A stretch of DNA of 64,000 bases, from NCBI RefSeq assembly GCF_005938125.1, contig NZ_VCQN01000001.1, forward strand, positions 372,001-436,000, in the 5' to 3' direction. Both the position numbers and the translations under genes were made by a program. Positions 36,590 to 45,668 of the stretch are shown one piece after another (within the stretch, counting starts at the first letter, position 1; every line of letters begins with the position of its first letter). The notes beneath the pieces were generated by a model. The model was not told the origin of the DNA. It saw only the letters and a list, made by a program, of their open reading frames with translations, and ran no database searches. The stretch is from Bacillus sp. BHET2 (lineage in GTDB: Bacteria; Bacillota; Bacilli; Bacillales; Bacillaceae_B).

Positions 36590-36627
36590 AAAAAGGACGA
36601 TCCCATTGCACGGGGAAAGTCCTTTTT
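36590..36627 (+). terminator. Intrinsic terminator of the acyl-CoA ligase gene
   Basis: AAAAAGGAC pairs with GTCCTTTTT around a 20-base loop with an inner CCC/GGG pairing, ending in T residues. Confidence 0.7.
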
Positions 36628-36758
36628 GTGTTCATTTAATCGTATAATGGGAGGAGAGTATAACTGAAATTTCAGAGATCTTTTGATAAAATGAAAGAGA
36701 GCTACTAACTTAATTTAACAGTAATATAGTTATGTAAACAATAGGAAGGGGTTATCGT

Positions 36759-37640
36759 GTGTACGTATTTGTCTATGGCACGTTAAGAAGGAACGAGAAT
36801 AATCATGACTTATTAAAAGAAGCAACACTGGTTCGGGAACAAGCTTGGGTAGAGGGAGTGCTGTACGATACAGGAAAGGGCTATCCGGCACTGAAAGAAG
36901 GTAATGGAATAATTTATGGAGAAGTGTATAAGATCAATTCCACGATCCTTTCGGCTTTAGACGAGCTTGAAGATTTTCTTGAGGGGCGTGAAGAGAATCA
37001 GTATATCCGTAATCTCAAAAAGATAAACACGGATTCAGGAGTCATGGATGCATTTGTGTATTATTCTGAAACCGAAGACTTCTTTCAAGCGGAAATTACT
37101 TCTGGAGACTGGAAGGTCCATCAGTTTATAAACAATCAACCGGAGAGAACCCTCTATTTCGCATATGGGTCCTGCATGGATGATGATCGCTTTAGAAGAG
37201 CTCAGGTAGACCATCATTTTAAGAGCTGTCTCGGCGCAGGTGTATTGAAAGGTTATACAATGAGGTATCTCTTTAAAGTCCATGATGGGGGTAGGGGAGA
37301 TATCATTGAAGATGGAGGGAATATGGAAGGGGTCGTCTATGATATTCCGCAGCAGGCAGTAGAATACTTGTTTACGAGAGAAGGAGTGACACCTGGTTGG
37401 TATAGAGCTTCTTTCGTAGACATTTTCATTGGTGATAAGCTTTACCCGGATGTATTAACCTTTATCGTGAAGGCAAAGTATGAAGAGACCTGCCCGCCTG
37501 ATCATTATGCTAAGGAAATACTCCGTGGAAGCAAGCCACATGTAAGCAAGTGCTATCATGAAAAATTGCAAAAGCAATTAGTGGATATTGGTATGACAGA
37601 AGTTCAGGTTCAGAACCTACTTTCCGAAAACAAGGTCTAG
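36759..37640 (+). CDS. Tandem gamma-glutamylcyclotransferase-fold protein (YkqA-like)
   Basis: The 293-residue protein contains two copies of the AIG2/GGCT fold. Each starts with a phosphate-loop motif: YVFVYGTLRRNENNHDLL at residue 1 and LYFAYGSCMDDDRFRRA near 132. The family includes enzymes that convert gamma-glutamyl compounds to 5-oxoproline; no activity is established for YkqA. The start is GTG after GAAGGGG. Two-domain fusion is unusual within the fold but known in Bacillus. Confidence 0.8.
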   Translation: MYVFVYGTLRRNENNHDLLKEATLVREQAWVEGVLYDTGKGYPALKEGNGIIYGEVYKINSTILSALDELEDFLEGREENQYIRNLKKINTDSGVMDAFVYYSETEDFFQAEITSGDWKVHQFINNQPERTLYFAYGSCMDDDRFRRAQVDHHFKSCLGAGVLKGYTMRYLFKVHDGGRGDIIEDGGNMEGVVYDIPQQAVEYLFTREGVTPGWYRASFVDIFIGDKLYPDVLTFIVKAKYEETCPPDHYAKEILRGSKPHVSKCYHEKLQKQLVDIGMTEVQVQNLLSENKV

Positions 37641-37749
37641 GGGATACCGTCTTGCTAACGTTGGTTTTCATTCAAATCCATATGGGTATTTTAGTATAAA
37701 ATGACTTGGAGGGGCACTCGGAGTCCCTTGGTTTGAAATGGGGTGTAAG

Positions 37750-38376
37750 ATGGATTTTCTACTGAATTTGGTCGATCAATACGGCTATATAGCCATGTTC
37801 CTTTTTAGCTGGTTGGTGTTCTTTGGATTACCGTTACCAAATGAATTGGCGGCAGCGTTAGCCGGGTATCTTTCTGAATGGAGACATTTTGACACGTATA
37901 CTTCCTTTTTCTTTATGTATAGTGGATTGCTTTCATATGGGATTTTCGCGTTTTTAAATGGGAGATACCTAGGTACAAAGCTCAATTCCCGTCTGATAAA
38001 AGGGGGAAAATCAAGGAAACTCATTGAAAATGGAGAAAGGTGGATCAACAAATACGGTCCATTTGCGATTTCGTTCAGTTATTTTATACCTGGTATTCGA
38101 TTATTCATGCCCTATATTGCAGGGTCATTAAAAGGGATTTCTTTCACGAAGTTTGTCCTCTATGCTTCTCCTTCTGCGTTTGTATGGGGGCTTGTTTACT
38201 TTCAAATTGGGAGATACTTCCCAAAAAGCTTCCAGCGGGTGGTGGAGGAGATAAGTGTGAAAGCAGGAATTGTCTTTGTCCTGTTATTGATAGGGGTAAT
38301 CATCTACGGTCTAGTGTTCACAATGAAAAAAAATAGGTATGAAACAAAATGGAAAAAAGTGAAAGCCCCTAAATAG
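37750..38376 (+). CDS. DedA-family membrane protein
   Basis: The 208-residue protein starts at ATG 37750 behind GGGGTG; an ATG 12 bases earlier has no site. It has about five hydrophobic segments and DedA blocks FFGLPLPNELAAALAGYLSEW and GPFAISFSYFIPGIRLFMPYIAGSLKGISF. DedA proteins act as lipid scramblases or transport undecaprenyl phosphate; the subgroup and lipid here are unknown. The C terminus is strongly basic. Confidence 0.85.
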   Translation: MDFLLNLVDQYGYIAMFLFSWLVFFGLPLPNELAAALAGYLSEWRHFDTYTSFFFMYSGLLSYGIFAFLNGRYLGTKLNSRLIKGGKSRKLIENGERWINKYGPFAISFSYFIPGIRLFMPYIAGSLKGISFTKFVLYASPSAFVWGLVYFQIGRYFPKSFQRVVEEISVKAGIVFVLLLIGVIIYGLVFTMKKNRYETKWKKVKAPK

Positions 38377-38411
38377 AAATAGACTGAAGGAAGCGTACCG
38401 CTCTCATCAGT

Positions 38412-38744
38412 CTATCTGTCTTGCTCATCCACAATGATTGTAAAGAATTTTCCGAACATCCCTATGGCTTTAACTGTAGTTCGGGTGCCCGTTTCATCCT
38501 CGTAGATCTTACCGATTGTGTTGAAAAGCAAATACCCATTCTTAATATTGGAACCAGTCTCAATTAAGGTCTTGTAAGAATGCCCATCCATTTCCCTCGT
38601 GCAGGTAATGGTTTCATGACATTCGATATGATATTCATCCATTAACCATGAATAAAACTGATCTTCATTTGGTCGATGAGAACTCATATAAAAGATCAAT
38701 ATAATTGAGCCCCACATACCGATCTTGCGTAAGCCTTTTTTCAC
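38412..38744 (-). CDS. DUF4359-like exported protein
   Basis: The 110-residue protein starts at GTG after AAAGG. It has an N-terminal hydrophobic segment (about 8-21), then PNEDQFYSWLMDEY and a conserved-looking C-terminal IGMFGKFFTI. These blocks match my recollection of DUF4359, a family of small membrane-anchored proteins without known function. Two cysteines (ECHETITC) could form a disulfide. A weak hairpin overlaps its end. Confidence 0.55.
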   Translation of the reverse strand: MKKGLRKIGMWGSIILIFYMSSHRPNEDQFYSWLMDEYHIECHETITCTREMDGHSYKTLIETGSNIKNGYLLFNTIGKIYEDETGTRTTVKAIGMFGKFFTIIVDEQDR

Positions 38745-38853
38745 TTGAATCGAACCTTTCCACCAATAATCTCCTATAATATACCATATAATTGAGGTGG
38801 TGTGACAAAATTCTCAATAAAAAGACATTAATTTTGTCCCGAAATACTAGTCT

Positions 38854-39060
38854 TTAACCTAAAAACAGGTCCAGAATATTCGAAGCAGACGAACTCTTCT
38901 TGTTGTACAATTCACAATAGCCGCAATTCTTACAGTAGACCACTGTGAATTGATTATGCTGAACGTCGAACATCTTTGATAGGCCAGTGCCCGAGGTTGA
39001 AATATCCTTTGTTCCTGCTTCAGTTCCCCCGCATTTCATACATCCTTTTTCATGATTCAT
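38854..39060 (-). CDS. Small zinc-ribbon protein
   Basis: This 68-residue protein has two cysteine pairs, CMKCGG near the start and YCKNCGYC near the end, which should bind one zinc ion. A glycine/serine/threonine linker separates them. Start choice: a GTG at 39072 overlaps the AAGGAG site, so ATG 39060 is preferred. The fold suggests nucleic-acid or protein contact, but no role is known. Confidence 0.65.
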   Translation of the reverse strand: MNHEKGCMKCGGTEAGTKDISTSGTGLSKMFDVQHNQFTVVYCKNCGYCELYNKKSSSASNILDLFLG

Positions 39061-39212
39061 GATTATTTCCACTCCTTTTCAATATCTACCTATATTTACG
39101 GCTTAAGGCGAAAAAAAGTTTCAACTATTCCCAACTCACAATAGTAGTTGAACTAATGGCTCTGTAAGAATATACTAGTAGCATAGTTTTATTCATTAAG
39201 GAGGTTATTGAG

Positions 39213-39416
39213 TTGATCCATCAGACTTGGACGGAAAGTAATACAGGAAAAAAAATAAAGTGTGTACATACAGATGCAAAGAAATACACCGTGGGAAATG
39301 TACTGACAATCGGTAAAGAATACGAAGTGAAGAATGAATCAGAAGATTATTACTTCGTGATTGATGAAAGTGGAAAAATGGGTGGCTTCTACAAAGAGTA
39401 TTTTGAAGAAGTGTAA
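39213..39416 (+). CDS. DUF6501-like small protein
   Basis: The 67-residue protein starts at TTG after AAGGAGG. It contains KIKCVHTDAKKYTVGNVLTIGKEYEVKNE and ends GGFYKEYFEEV. This is a conserved Bacillus family as I recall (DUF6501), probably a small beta-barrel, without known function. A terminator follows directly. Confidence 0.65.
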   Translation: MIHQTWTESNTGKKIKCVHTDAKKYTVGNVLTIGKEYEVKNESEDYYFVIDESGKMGGFYKEYFEEV

Positions 39417-39434
39417 ACCATAGACCATCCTTCC

Positions 39435-39475
39435 AGCTGATTTCTTCTCCGTAAGGGAAGAGATCAGCTTTTTTA
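39435..39475 (+). terminator. Intrinsic terminator
   Basis: AGCTGAT and ATCAGCT flank an inner TTCTTC/GAAGAG pairing and are followed by a T-run. Confidence 0.85.
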
Positions 39476-39531
39476 TTCATCCCTTTTCGCAAGGGTTGTT
39501 GCTATTGTATTGAAGAATGGGGGAGAAGTGA

Positions 39532-40437
39532 ATGGAGCAAGTCTTCAGGATGCGAACCATTACCTTAGAGGATCTTTCTTCTATGGTTGAGCTGTTCAAT
39601 CATTATGAAACAAATGTATTTGGTGAGGTACAAACCAGTGAAGAAGAAATACACGTAATGTTAACCTCCCTTTCTGAAGTAGATCGTATTGGTCTCTTTC
39701 TTGAAGGAGATCTTGTAGCCATTTCTATCCTGACTGAAAAGGATCATCGACTGCCTGCATTGATCTTGGCTGAACCAAATGAACAAATGGAACGTTATAT
39801 AACTGTGCTTGCAAAAGAGTTAATTGATTCAGCTAAAAAGAAGAAAGACCAACTGGACGACCGGAAAACCATCATCTTATCAGCAAACCTTGGTGCAGAG
39901 AAGCGGGCATTTGAGAAGTGTGGATTCACTCCCACCCGTTTCTGGTATCAAATGAAAAAAAATCTTGAAAACATTTCGGATTTACCTCTTCCCTCAACTT
40001 ATAAGCTTACAAGCTTTGATCCAGAATCTGAAGTAAACATCCTTCATGAGGTATTTGAGGAGGTTTTCGCTGACCACTTTGACTATCATCCTTCAAGCAT
40101 AGAGGAATTCCAGAAGCGGTTTCACAAGCCATCATTTGATCCAAGCCTATGGTATTTGTTAAGGCAAGAGGACCGTGTAGTGGGGTTTGTCTTTTGTTCT
40201 GTTAATGATGAAACCAAACTGGGGGAAATCACTCACTTGGGGATTCGCAGAAACTGGCGGCGTAAAGGTCTTGCTCATTATTTGCTTAACCATGCATGTG
40301 CGGTGCTGAAAGAACATGGAATGGATACAGCAGCTCTATCAGTAGACAGTGAGAGCCATACGGATGCCGCCATCGTATACCAGAAAGCAGGGATGTATGT
40401 TTATAGAGGATTTACTCGTTATGATTTGCCCATATAG
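39532..40437 (+). CDS. Tandem GNAT-domain acetyltransferase
   Basis: The 301-residue protein has a degenerate N-terminal acetyltransferase-like half (to about 145) and an active-looking C-terminal GNAT domain with the acetyl-CoA motif HLGIRRNWRRKGLAHYLL (about 237-254). Two-domain GNATs include mycothiol synthase-type enzymes, but no evidence points to that substrate here. A GGGGGAG site precedes ATG. Confidence 0.75.
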   Translation: MEQVFRMRTITLEDLSSMVELFNHYETNVFGEVQTSEEEIHVMLTSLSEVDRIGLFLEGDLVAISILTEKDHRLPALILAEPNEQMERYITVLAKELIDSAKKKKDQLDDRKTIILSANLGAEKRAFEKCGFTPTRFWYQMKKNLENISDLPLPSTYKLTSFDPESEVNILHEVFEEVFADHFDYHPSSIEEFQKRFHKPSFDPSLWYLLRQEDRVVGFVFCSVNDETKLGEITHLGIRRNWRRKGLAHYLLNHACAVLKEHGMDTAALSVDSESHTDAAIVYQKAGMYVYRGFTRYDLPI

Positions 40438-40443
40438 ATGATG

Positions 40444-40470
40444 AAAACACCCAGATAAGGGTGTTTTTTT
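40444..40470 (+). terminator. Intrinsic terminator of the GNAT gene
   Basis: AAAACACCC and GGGTGTTTT enclose six bases and are followed by T residues. Confidence 0.85.
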
Positions 40471-40500
40471 CTGAAAGGATGGATGAATCAGACAGACCCT

Positions 40501-40530
40501 TTGCAGTGTAAGCGCTATTACATGTAGAAT
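40501..40530 (+). promoter_or_regulatory. Promoter of the MoxR-VWA operon with a cre-like spacer
   Basis: TTGCAG and TAGAAT are 18 bases apart. The spacer holds TGTAAGCGCTATTACA, a near-palindrome resembling a CcpA site. A repressor bound here would block RNA polymerase directly. Confidence 0.45.
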
Positions 40531-40562
40531 GACTAGTATGTGAAATGAAAGGATGTCAAAAC

Positions 40563-41444
40563 ATGAATATTGAAAGACAATTACCACAATCGGTAACTCA
40601 TATTATAAATGAAAGAAAGCAGGAATTCTCTGATACTCTTCACACTTCTTTAGTTGGCGAAGGTGGATATACAGCCAGCGAGGATTATATCATTGAAGAC
40701 AGTATTATCGCTCTGTCCATCGGGAAAAACCTTCTCCTTAAGGGGCCAACAGGTTCTGGGAAAACGAAGCTATCAGATACGTTGTCATCGATTTTTTCCC
40801 AACCGATGCATAGCATCAACTGTTCAGTGGACCTGGATGCAGAAGCGTTGTTAGGGTATAAAACAATTAGCGAAAAGGACGGGAAAAATACGATCGAATT
40901 CATCGAAGGACCTGTTATTCAGGCGATGAAAAAGGGTCATTTATTATACATTGATGAAATCAACATGGCGAAGCCTGAAACATTACCGATCTTAAACGGT
41001 GTGTTGGATTACCGGAGAAGCATCACGAATCCGTTTACTGGTGAAGTGGTAAAAGCTGCGCCATCATTTGGTGTTGTAGCTGCCATAAACGAAGGATATG
41101 TAGGGACTGTACCCCTGAATGAAGCCTTGAAAAATCGTTTTGTCGTCATTGATGTCCCTTATATAGAGGGAGAGACGTTAATGAGTGTCATTGAAAGTCA
41201 GAGTAAGCTCTCTGATTCTAAGCTGATCAGTCAGTTTGTCGCCCTTTCCTCCGACTTGCTCGTCCAAGTGAAAAATGGTCAGATCTCAGAAGAAGCGGCA
41301 TCCATCCGTGCCCTTCTTGATGCCTGTGATCTGACGGTTTATCTGCCTGCCAAGCGTGCAATTCAGCGTGGTATTGTCGATAAGCTCGAAGATGAACGTG
41401 AAAAAGCAGCTATTCTCAATATAGCAGAAACCTTATTTGAATGA
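40563..41444 (+). CDS. MoxR-type AAA+ ATPase (YojN-like)
   Basis: The 293-residue protein starts at ATG 40563 after AAAGGATG. Walker A is GPTGSGKT (about 61-68), Walker B is [14 protein letters not shown], and sensor 1 follows in VAAINEG. MoxR-like ATPases work with von Willebrand-domain proteins as chaperones that insert metals or remodel complexes. The VWA partner follows immediately. B. subtilis YojN-YojO is the matching pair. The client is unknown. Confidence 0.85.
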   Translation: MNIERQLPQSVTHIINERKQEFSDTLHTSLVGEGGYTASEDYIIEDSIIALSIGKNLLLKGPTGSGKTKLSDTLSSIFSQPMHSINCSVDLDAEALLGYKTISEKDGKNTIEFIEGPVIQAMKKGHLLYIDEINMAKPETLPILNGVLDYRRSITNPFTGEVVKAAPSFGVVAAINEGYVGTVPLNEALKNRFVVIDVPYIEGETLMSVIESQSKLSDSKLISQFVALSSDLLVQVKNGQISEEAASIRALLDACDLTVYLPAKRAIQRGIVDKLEDEREKAAILNIAETLFE

Positions 41445-41454
41445 GGGATTTGTA

Positions 41455-43374
41455 ATGCATCGATTTATTCAATTTAATGATGAAACCATAGATTCTTTTT
41501 TAGTGATGGAAATGGCCGATTTAACGAAAACACTTTCTAAAAATGGGGACATGAATTTGAAATACGGACCATTCTCTTATCTTGATTATAAAGAGGAAGC
41601 GGTCTATGTCAGTCATTTTTGGGATCATCGAAAAAAGGAAGAAGAAGTACACGGGCTCAAAAGTGATATCTATTTAAGGACAATCGGCAATTACCACGAA
41701 ACTGCGAATGAAATGGTAGTCGATTATATTAATAAAGTGAAAGGGACCACTGTTTCCAAATTCGCCAAGCAGCTATTTGTCATAGGAGAAGAAACACGTT
41801 TGGAGGAAATTTGTAAATCCAAGCGACCTGGAACGAAAAAGTCATTTGAAGTGAGAAGGAAATTATACCGACAGCACTTCGAAGCACAGCTCAAAGTAAA
41901 CTTAACAAAGAGTGTGTTCACCGACTCCCTCTTCAATTCGATATTCCTTCTTCTTCATGCTCAATCGCCTTTAGAGGAACCGGTGAATATTAATGAAGAG
42001 ATCGATTTAGCCATGCCGTTTATTCATAGACAAATCACCCGTCTCTTTGAGACCCGGACCACGAATGATGTTGTGGGGATTTGTTTAGAAATCGTTGAGG
42101 TGGTAGATGAAATCGTTCGCAAAGATATGTTGAATGAGTACTTTCATTTACCAGAAGACGTATATGTCACGGAGGAATTGTTCAGTGAAACATTTGATGA
42201 TCTAAAAAGAAAAGATCCACTTGCCAATCAGGATGTCCTTGAAGATGAGAGTACAGGAGAAGAAGAAGTGTTCGATGAAGAATTTCGCACCTGGCATCGG
42301 GAAACGAGTGACAAAGGGGAATCCTTTCTACAGTTTGATTTAGATCAAGGGTCTCAGTCCGATCTGATGGGAGAAGGGGTCCGTGAAGGGGATGACGGGG
42401 ACCAGGCAATGGCCATGGTTCAAGGCTCAGCCAAGGAAACAGATCAAGATCAATACCAAAATGTGAAGGCCGCGGAGCAAGAAAGGGAAGAACTCGGTGG
42501 AGGGGATGGGCAGTTTGGCAAGGACAATCGCTTTGCAGTTCCTCACTTTCTCACACCTTCCATCCCTACCTCTGAAGAAAAGAGTTCCTATAACCTGAAC
42601 AAAGGATTGATTGCTCCCTATCAAAAAAAGCTCCAAAAGATGATCGAAAAAACATTGGAACATAAGCGAATTCAGCCTCGGAGCGATCTGCATTTCGGTA
42701 GGTTAAACAAAAAGCTGCTGCGGTTTATCACTGACGATAATCCGAGACTTTTCTATAAAAAGCAGAATCCTTCCTCAGAAATTGATGCAGTATTTTCGCT
42801 ATTGGTGGATTGCTCTGGTTCCATGTTTGACAAAATGGATCAAACGAAACTCGGGATTACATTGTTTCATGAATCACTCAAATCCGTTCGAGTCCCACAT
42901 GAAGTCGTCGGTTTTTGGGAAGATACCAATCGTGCGACTAAGACCAGTCAACCTAATTATATGAATCCTGTCCTTGATTTCTATTCTTCCTTGAAGCCAA
43001 ACAGCGGTTCTGAAATCATGCAGTTGCAGCCTGAAGAAGATAATAGGGATGGATTTGCCATTCGTTTAATGACAGAACGAATCCTGAAGCGGAATGAAAA
43101 GCAGAAATTTCTGCTTGTTTTCTCTGATGGTGAGCCTGCAGCGATGGAATATGAGCAAAATGGGATTGTCGATACCCATGAAGCAGTATTAGACGCAAGA
43201 AAGCAGGGGATTGAAGTCATAAACGTCTTTTTAGCGAACGGCGAGATTGATGAAGGACAAAGAAAGACGATACAAAACATTTACGGGAACTACAGCATCC
43301 TCGTTTCAGATGTAGAAGAACTCCCGGATGTACTGTTTCCATTACTCAGAAAATTACTGTACAAAAGTATTTAG
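41455..43374 (+). CDS. VWA-domain protein partnering the MoxR ATPase (YojO-like)
   Basis: The 639-residue protein starts at ATG 41455 after GAGGG. Its C-terminal von Willebrand A domain (from about 445) has a complete MIDAS motif, LVDCSGSMFDK (Asp452 and serines), binding a divalent ion. The middle (about 260-370) is a long acidic, glutamine/glycine-rich linker. The N-terminal 250 residues are helical and unassigned. Pairing fits a MoxR/VWA chaperone complex. Confidence 0.85.
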   Translation: MHRFIQFNDETIDSFLVMEMADLTKTLSKNGDMNLKYGPFSYLDYKEEAVYVSHFWDHRKKEEEVHGLKSDIYLRTIGNYHETANEMVVDYINKVKGTTVSKFAKQLFVIGEETRLEEICKSKRPGTKKSFEVRRKLYRQHFEAQLKVNLTKSVFTDSLFNSIFLLLHAQSPLEEPVNINEEIDLAMPFIHRQITRLFETRTTNDVVGICLEIVEVVDEIVRKDMLNEYFHLPEDVYVTEELFSETFDDLKRKDPLANQDVLEDESTGEEEVFDEEFRTWHRETSDKGESFLQFDLDQGSQSDLMGEGVREGDDGDQAMAMVQGSAKETDQDQYQNVKAAEQEREELGGGDGQFGKDNRFAVPHFLTPSIPTSEEKSSYNLNKGLIAPYQKKLQKMIEKTLEHKRIQPRSDLHFGRLNKKLLRFITDDNPRLFYKKQNPSSEIDAVFSLLVDCSGSMFDKMDQTKLGITLFHESLKSVRVPHEVVGFWEDTNRATKTSQPNYMNPVLDFYSSLKPNSGSEIMQLQPEEDNRDGFAIRLMTERILKRNEKQKFLLVFSDGEPAAMEYEQNGIVDTHEAVLDARKQGIEVINVFLANGEIDEGQRKTIQNIYGNYSILVSDVEELPDVLFPLLRKLLYKSI

Positions 43375-43387
43375 ACGGAACCTAAGA

Positions 43388-43424
43388 AGCCGACTGCATC
43401 GTGACGATGCAGTCGGCTTTTTTT
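43388..43424 (+). terminator. Intrinsic terminator of the MoxR-VWA operon
   Basis: AGCCGACTGCATCG and its complement form a 14-bp perfect stem with a three-base loop, followed by seven T residues. Confidence 0.95.
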
Positions 43425-43608
43425 GACCCTTTAAATGATCATTCACTTATGGTGAATGCATGCCCTTTAGCGATAAAAAAAGTTTAAATAGTTCCAGGAT
43501 GAGAATATATCAGCCTTTAGAACGAGATGAAATCATTCATCCACCTCATTCAGAGAGTCGAGTACTCGCGTAGACTAGACGTAACAAGAATAAAAGGGGA
43601 TGGAGAAC

Positions 43609-43749
43609 ATGACGAATTTATCAGATTTACAAGCAGGTATACAAGAATTTCACAGAATAAATCACTTCTTAAATCAAGAAGGATGGAAGCAAACGAGTTC
43701 GTCGAAAAAACGCTATTTTTCTATTGGTTTCAAAAGACACAATAAATGA
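43609..43749 (+). CDS. 46-residue protein, unknown
   Basis: The frame starts at ATG 43609 after GGGGATGGAG and begins MTNLSDLQAGIQEFHRINHF. The C terminus is basic (KKRYFSIGFKRHNK). A strong terminator lies 40 bases downstream, consistent with a real gene. No family is recognised, and no membrane segment is present. Confidence 0.45.
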   Translation: MTNLSDLQAGIQEFHRINHFLNQEGWKQTSSSKKRYFSIGFKRHNK

Positions 43750-43790
43750 TGTTATGGTTTTGTTCAGAGAGGGAAAAATTGTATACTTAA

Positions 43791-43836
43791 GAAGGATGAC
43801 TATTTTGTAGTAAAGTAATAGTCATTCTTTTTTTTG
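43791..43836 (+). terminator. Intrinsic terminator of the 46-residue gene
   Basis: GAAGGATGACTATT pairs with AATAGTCATTCTT around a 12-base loop, followed by nine T residues. Confidence 0.8.
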
Positions 43837-43934
43837 TTGCTGGGTATAGGCGAGTCATTTTCATACAAAGGGGAAGATTAGTAAATAGAACATGAGGGAA
43901 TAGAAACTAGGGTACAAGGGAGGATTCGATACAT

Positions 43935-45509
43935 ATGCATGAATTAGATATGCATCATATTTTTGAACTGGGTCTTTTTTTAGTTATGATAGCAGCTGGG
44001 ATCACGGCTATCGCCAAGAAATTCAAGCAACCTTATCCGATTGCTCTCGTGATCGTTGGTGCTTTGATTGGATTATTTAACATACCTGTATTAGAACCAC
44101 TTAAAGACTTCATTACAGAAGGGGAAATCTTTAATTTCGTCATTATTACATTATTTTTACCGGCACTTTTAGGAGAAGCCGCTTTGAAGCTTCCTTATTC
44201 CCATCTTCGTGCGAATAAGGAGCCAATCATCGCTTTAGCATTTGGAGGAACCTTGATATCATTCCTAATCATCGGTTTTTCAGCTTATTATTTCTTTGAT
44301 TTCTCGATTCCAGCAGCGTTTGTGTTCGGAGCACTAATGAGTGCAACGGACCCTGTAAGCGTCTTAAGCATATTCAAGAGTGTCGGTGTCAAGAAACGGT
44401 TGGCGGTTGTCATAGAAGGTGAAAGCTTATTTAATGATGGGCTAGCTGTCGTCCTATTCAATATTTCAGCGTTCTACCTCGTATCATACATAGATGCTGG
44501 ATGGGCGGGCCTTGGAAGTGGAATATGGGAGTTCATCCGGGTCGTATCATTAGGGGTGATCATTGGTGGTGCATTAGGCTATGCCTTTTCCATTTTAACG
44601 AAGTATTACGATGATTACCCACTTGAAATCATCTTTAGTGTCATATTATTTTACGGATCATTTCTCCTGGCAGAAAGCGTCCATGCATCAGGAGTGATTG
44701 CCGTCGTCATTGCAGCCTTGATCTTCGGGAATTTTGGCGGGAAAATCGGTATGAGCCCCACTACGAAATTGAATATTAATAGTTTTTGGGATGTGGCCGC
44801 CTTACTTGCGAATTCCCTTGTATTCTTAATGGTTGGTCTTGAAATAACGAGGATTGATTTGCTTGAGAAGTGGCCTTATATATTTGCAGCGATACTCGTA
44901 GTATTAGTAGCCAGGAGCATTGCCGTCTATACAAGCTTGTCATTGATCGGTAATTTTCCTCATTTGTGGAAGCATATCTTGAATTGGGGAGGATTGAAAG
45001 GGTCCCTGTCAATTGCCCTGGTGCTCAGTCTGCCACATGATTTCCCAGGAAGAGAAGATGTGCTGATACTGGGCTTTAGCGTTGTACTATTCAGCCTTGT
45101 GGTACAAGGACTGACCATTAAACCATTAATCAAAGTGCTGGGCATTAATCCAAAAGAGGAAGGGCACGAAGAATTTGAGAAATTGCTCAGTCAGCTTCAC
45201 AGGTATGAGACAGCCATTTCGGAAATTCATCGTGTGAAACAAAAGCTCTATATCACAGACCCGGTCTCCAATGAACTCATTGATACGTACAAGAAGCGAA
45301 TCGACATGCTTAAAGCGCAATTGGATGAATTATTTGAGCGCAATCCTGTACTGAAAGCAGATCAGCTTTCTACTCTGAAAAAACATGCTTTATACGCTGA
45401 GTATGACGCTATCACCAAGCTTGAAAAAGAAGAGATCATCAGTAGCTCCATTGCGGAGAAGGAATACGATGCGATTACCAATAGCATCGTTCATAATGAG
45501 GACAAATAG
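43935..45509 (+). CDS. CPA1-family Na+(K+)/H+ antiporter (NhaG/NhaP-like)
   Basis: The 524-residue protein has twelve or more hydrophobic segments (to about 405) and a cytoplasmic helical tail. The ion-binding ATDPVSVLS and ESLFNDGLAVVLFN motifs of cation/proton antiporters are intact. It should exchange cytoplasmic Na+ for protons for pH and salt tolerance. Length matches NhaG of B. subtilis ATCC 9372 as I recall. GGGAGG precedes ATG. Confidence 0.85.
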   Translation: MHELDMHHIFELGLFLVMIAAGITAIAKKFKQPYPIALVIVGALIGLFNIPVLEPLKDFITEGEIFNFVIITLFLPALLGEAALKLPYSHLRANKEPIIALAFGGTLISFLIIGFSAYYFFDFSIPAAFVFGALMSATDPVSVLSIFKSVGVKKRLAVVIEGESLFNDGLAVVLFNISAFYLVSYIDAGWAGLGSGIWEFIRVVSLGVIIGGALGYAFSILTKYYDDYPLEIIFSVILFYGSFLLAESVHASGVIAVVIAALIFGNFGGKIGMSPTTKLNINSFWDVAALLANSLVFLMVGLEITRIDLLEKWPYIFAAILVVLVARSIAVYTSLSLIGNFPHLWKHILNWGGLKGSLSIALVLSLPHDFPGREDVLILGFSVVLFSLVVQGLTIKPLIKVLGINPKEEGHEEFEKLLSQLHRYETAISEIHRVKQKLYITDPVSNELIDTYKKRIDMLKAQLDELFERNPVLKADQLSTLKKHALYAEYDAITKLEKEEIISSSIAEKEYDAITNSIVHNEDK

Positions 45510-45538
45510 GAGAAGTATATTGGCTCATTTTTCTCATA

Positions 45539-45588
45539 AAAAAAAGAACCCTTACGCTCAATTGAATTTGAGCATAGGGTTCTTTTTC
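45539..45588. terminator. Bidirectional terminator
   Basis: AAAGAACCCT and AGGGTTCTTT enclose an inner GCTCAA/TTGAGC helix and have T-runs on both sides. Confidence 0.9.
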
Positions 45589-45668
45589 AACTGCAGACTT
45601 TTCAGTAATGCTTAAGAAGCAATGAACTATACATTAGGAATTCATTCGATAAATTAGCAGTCCATGTC

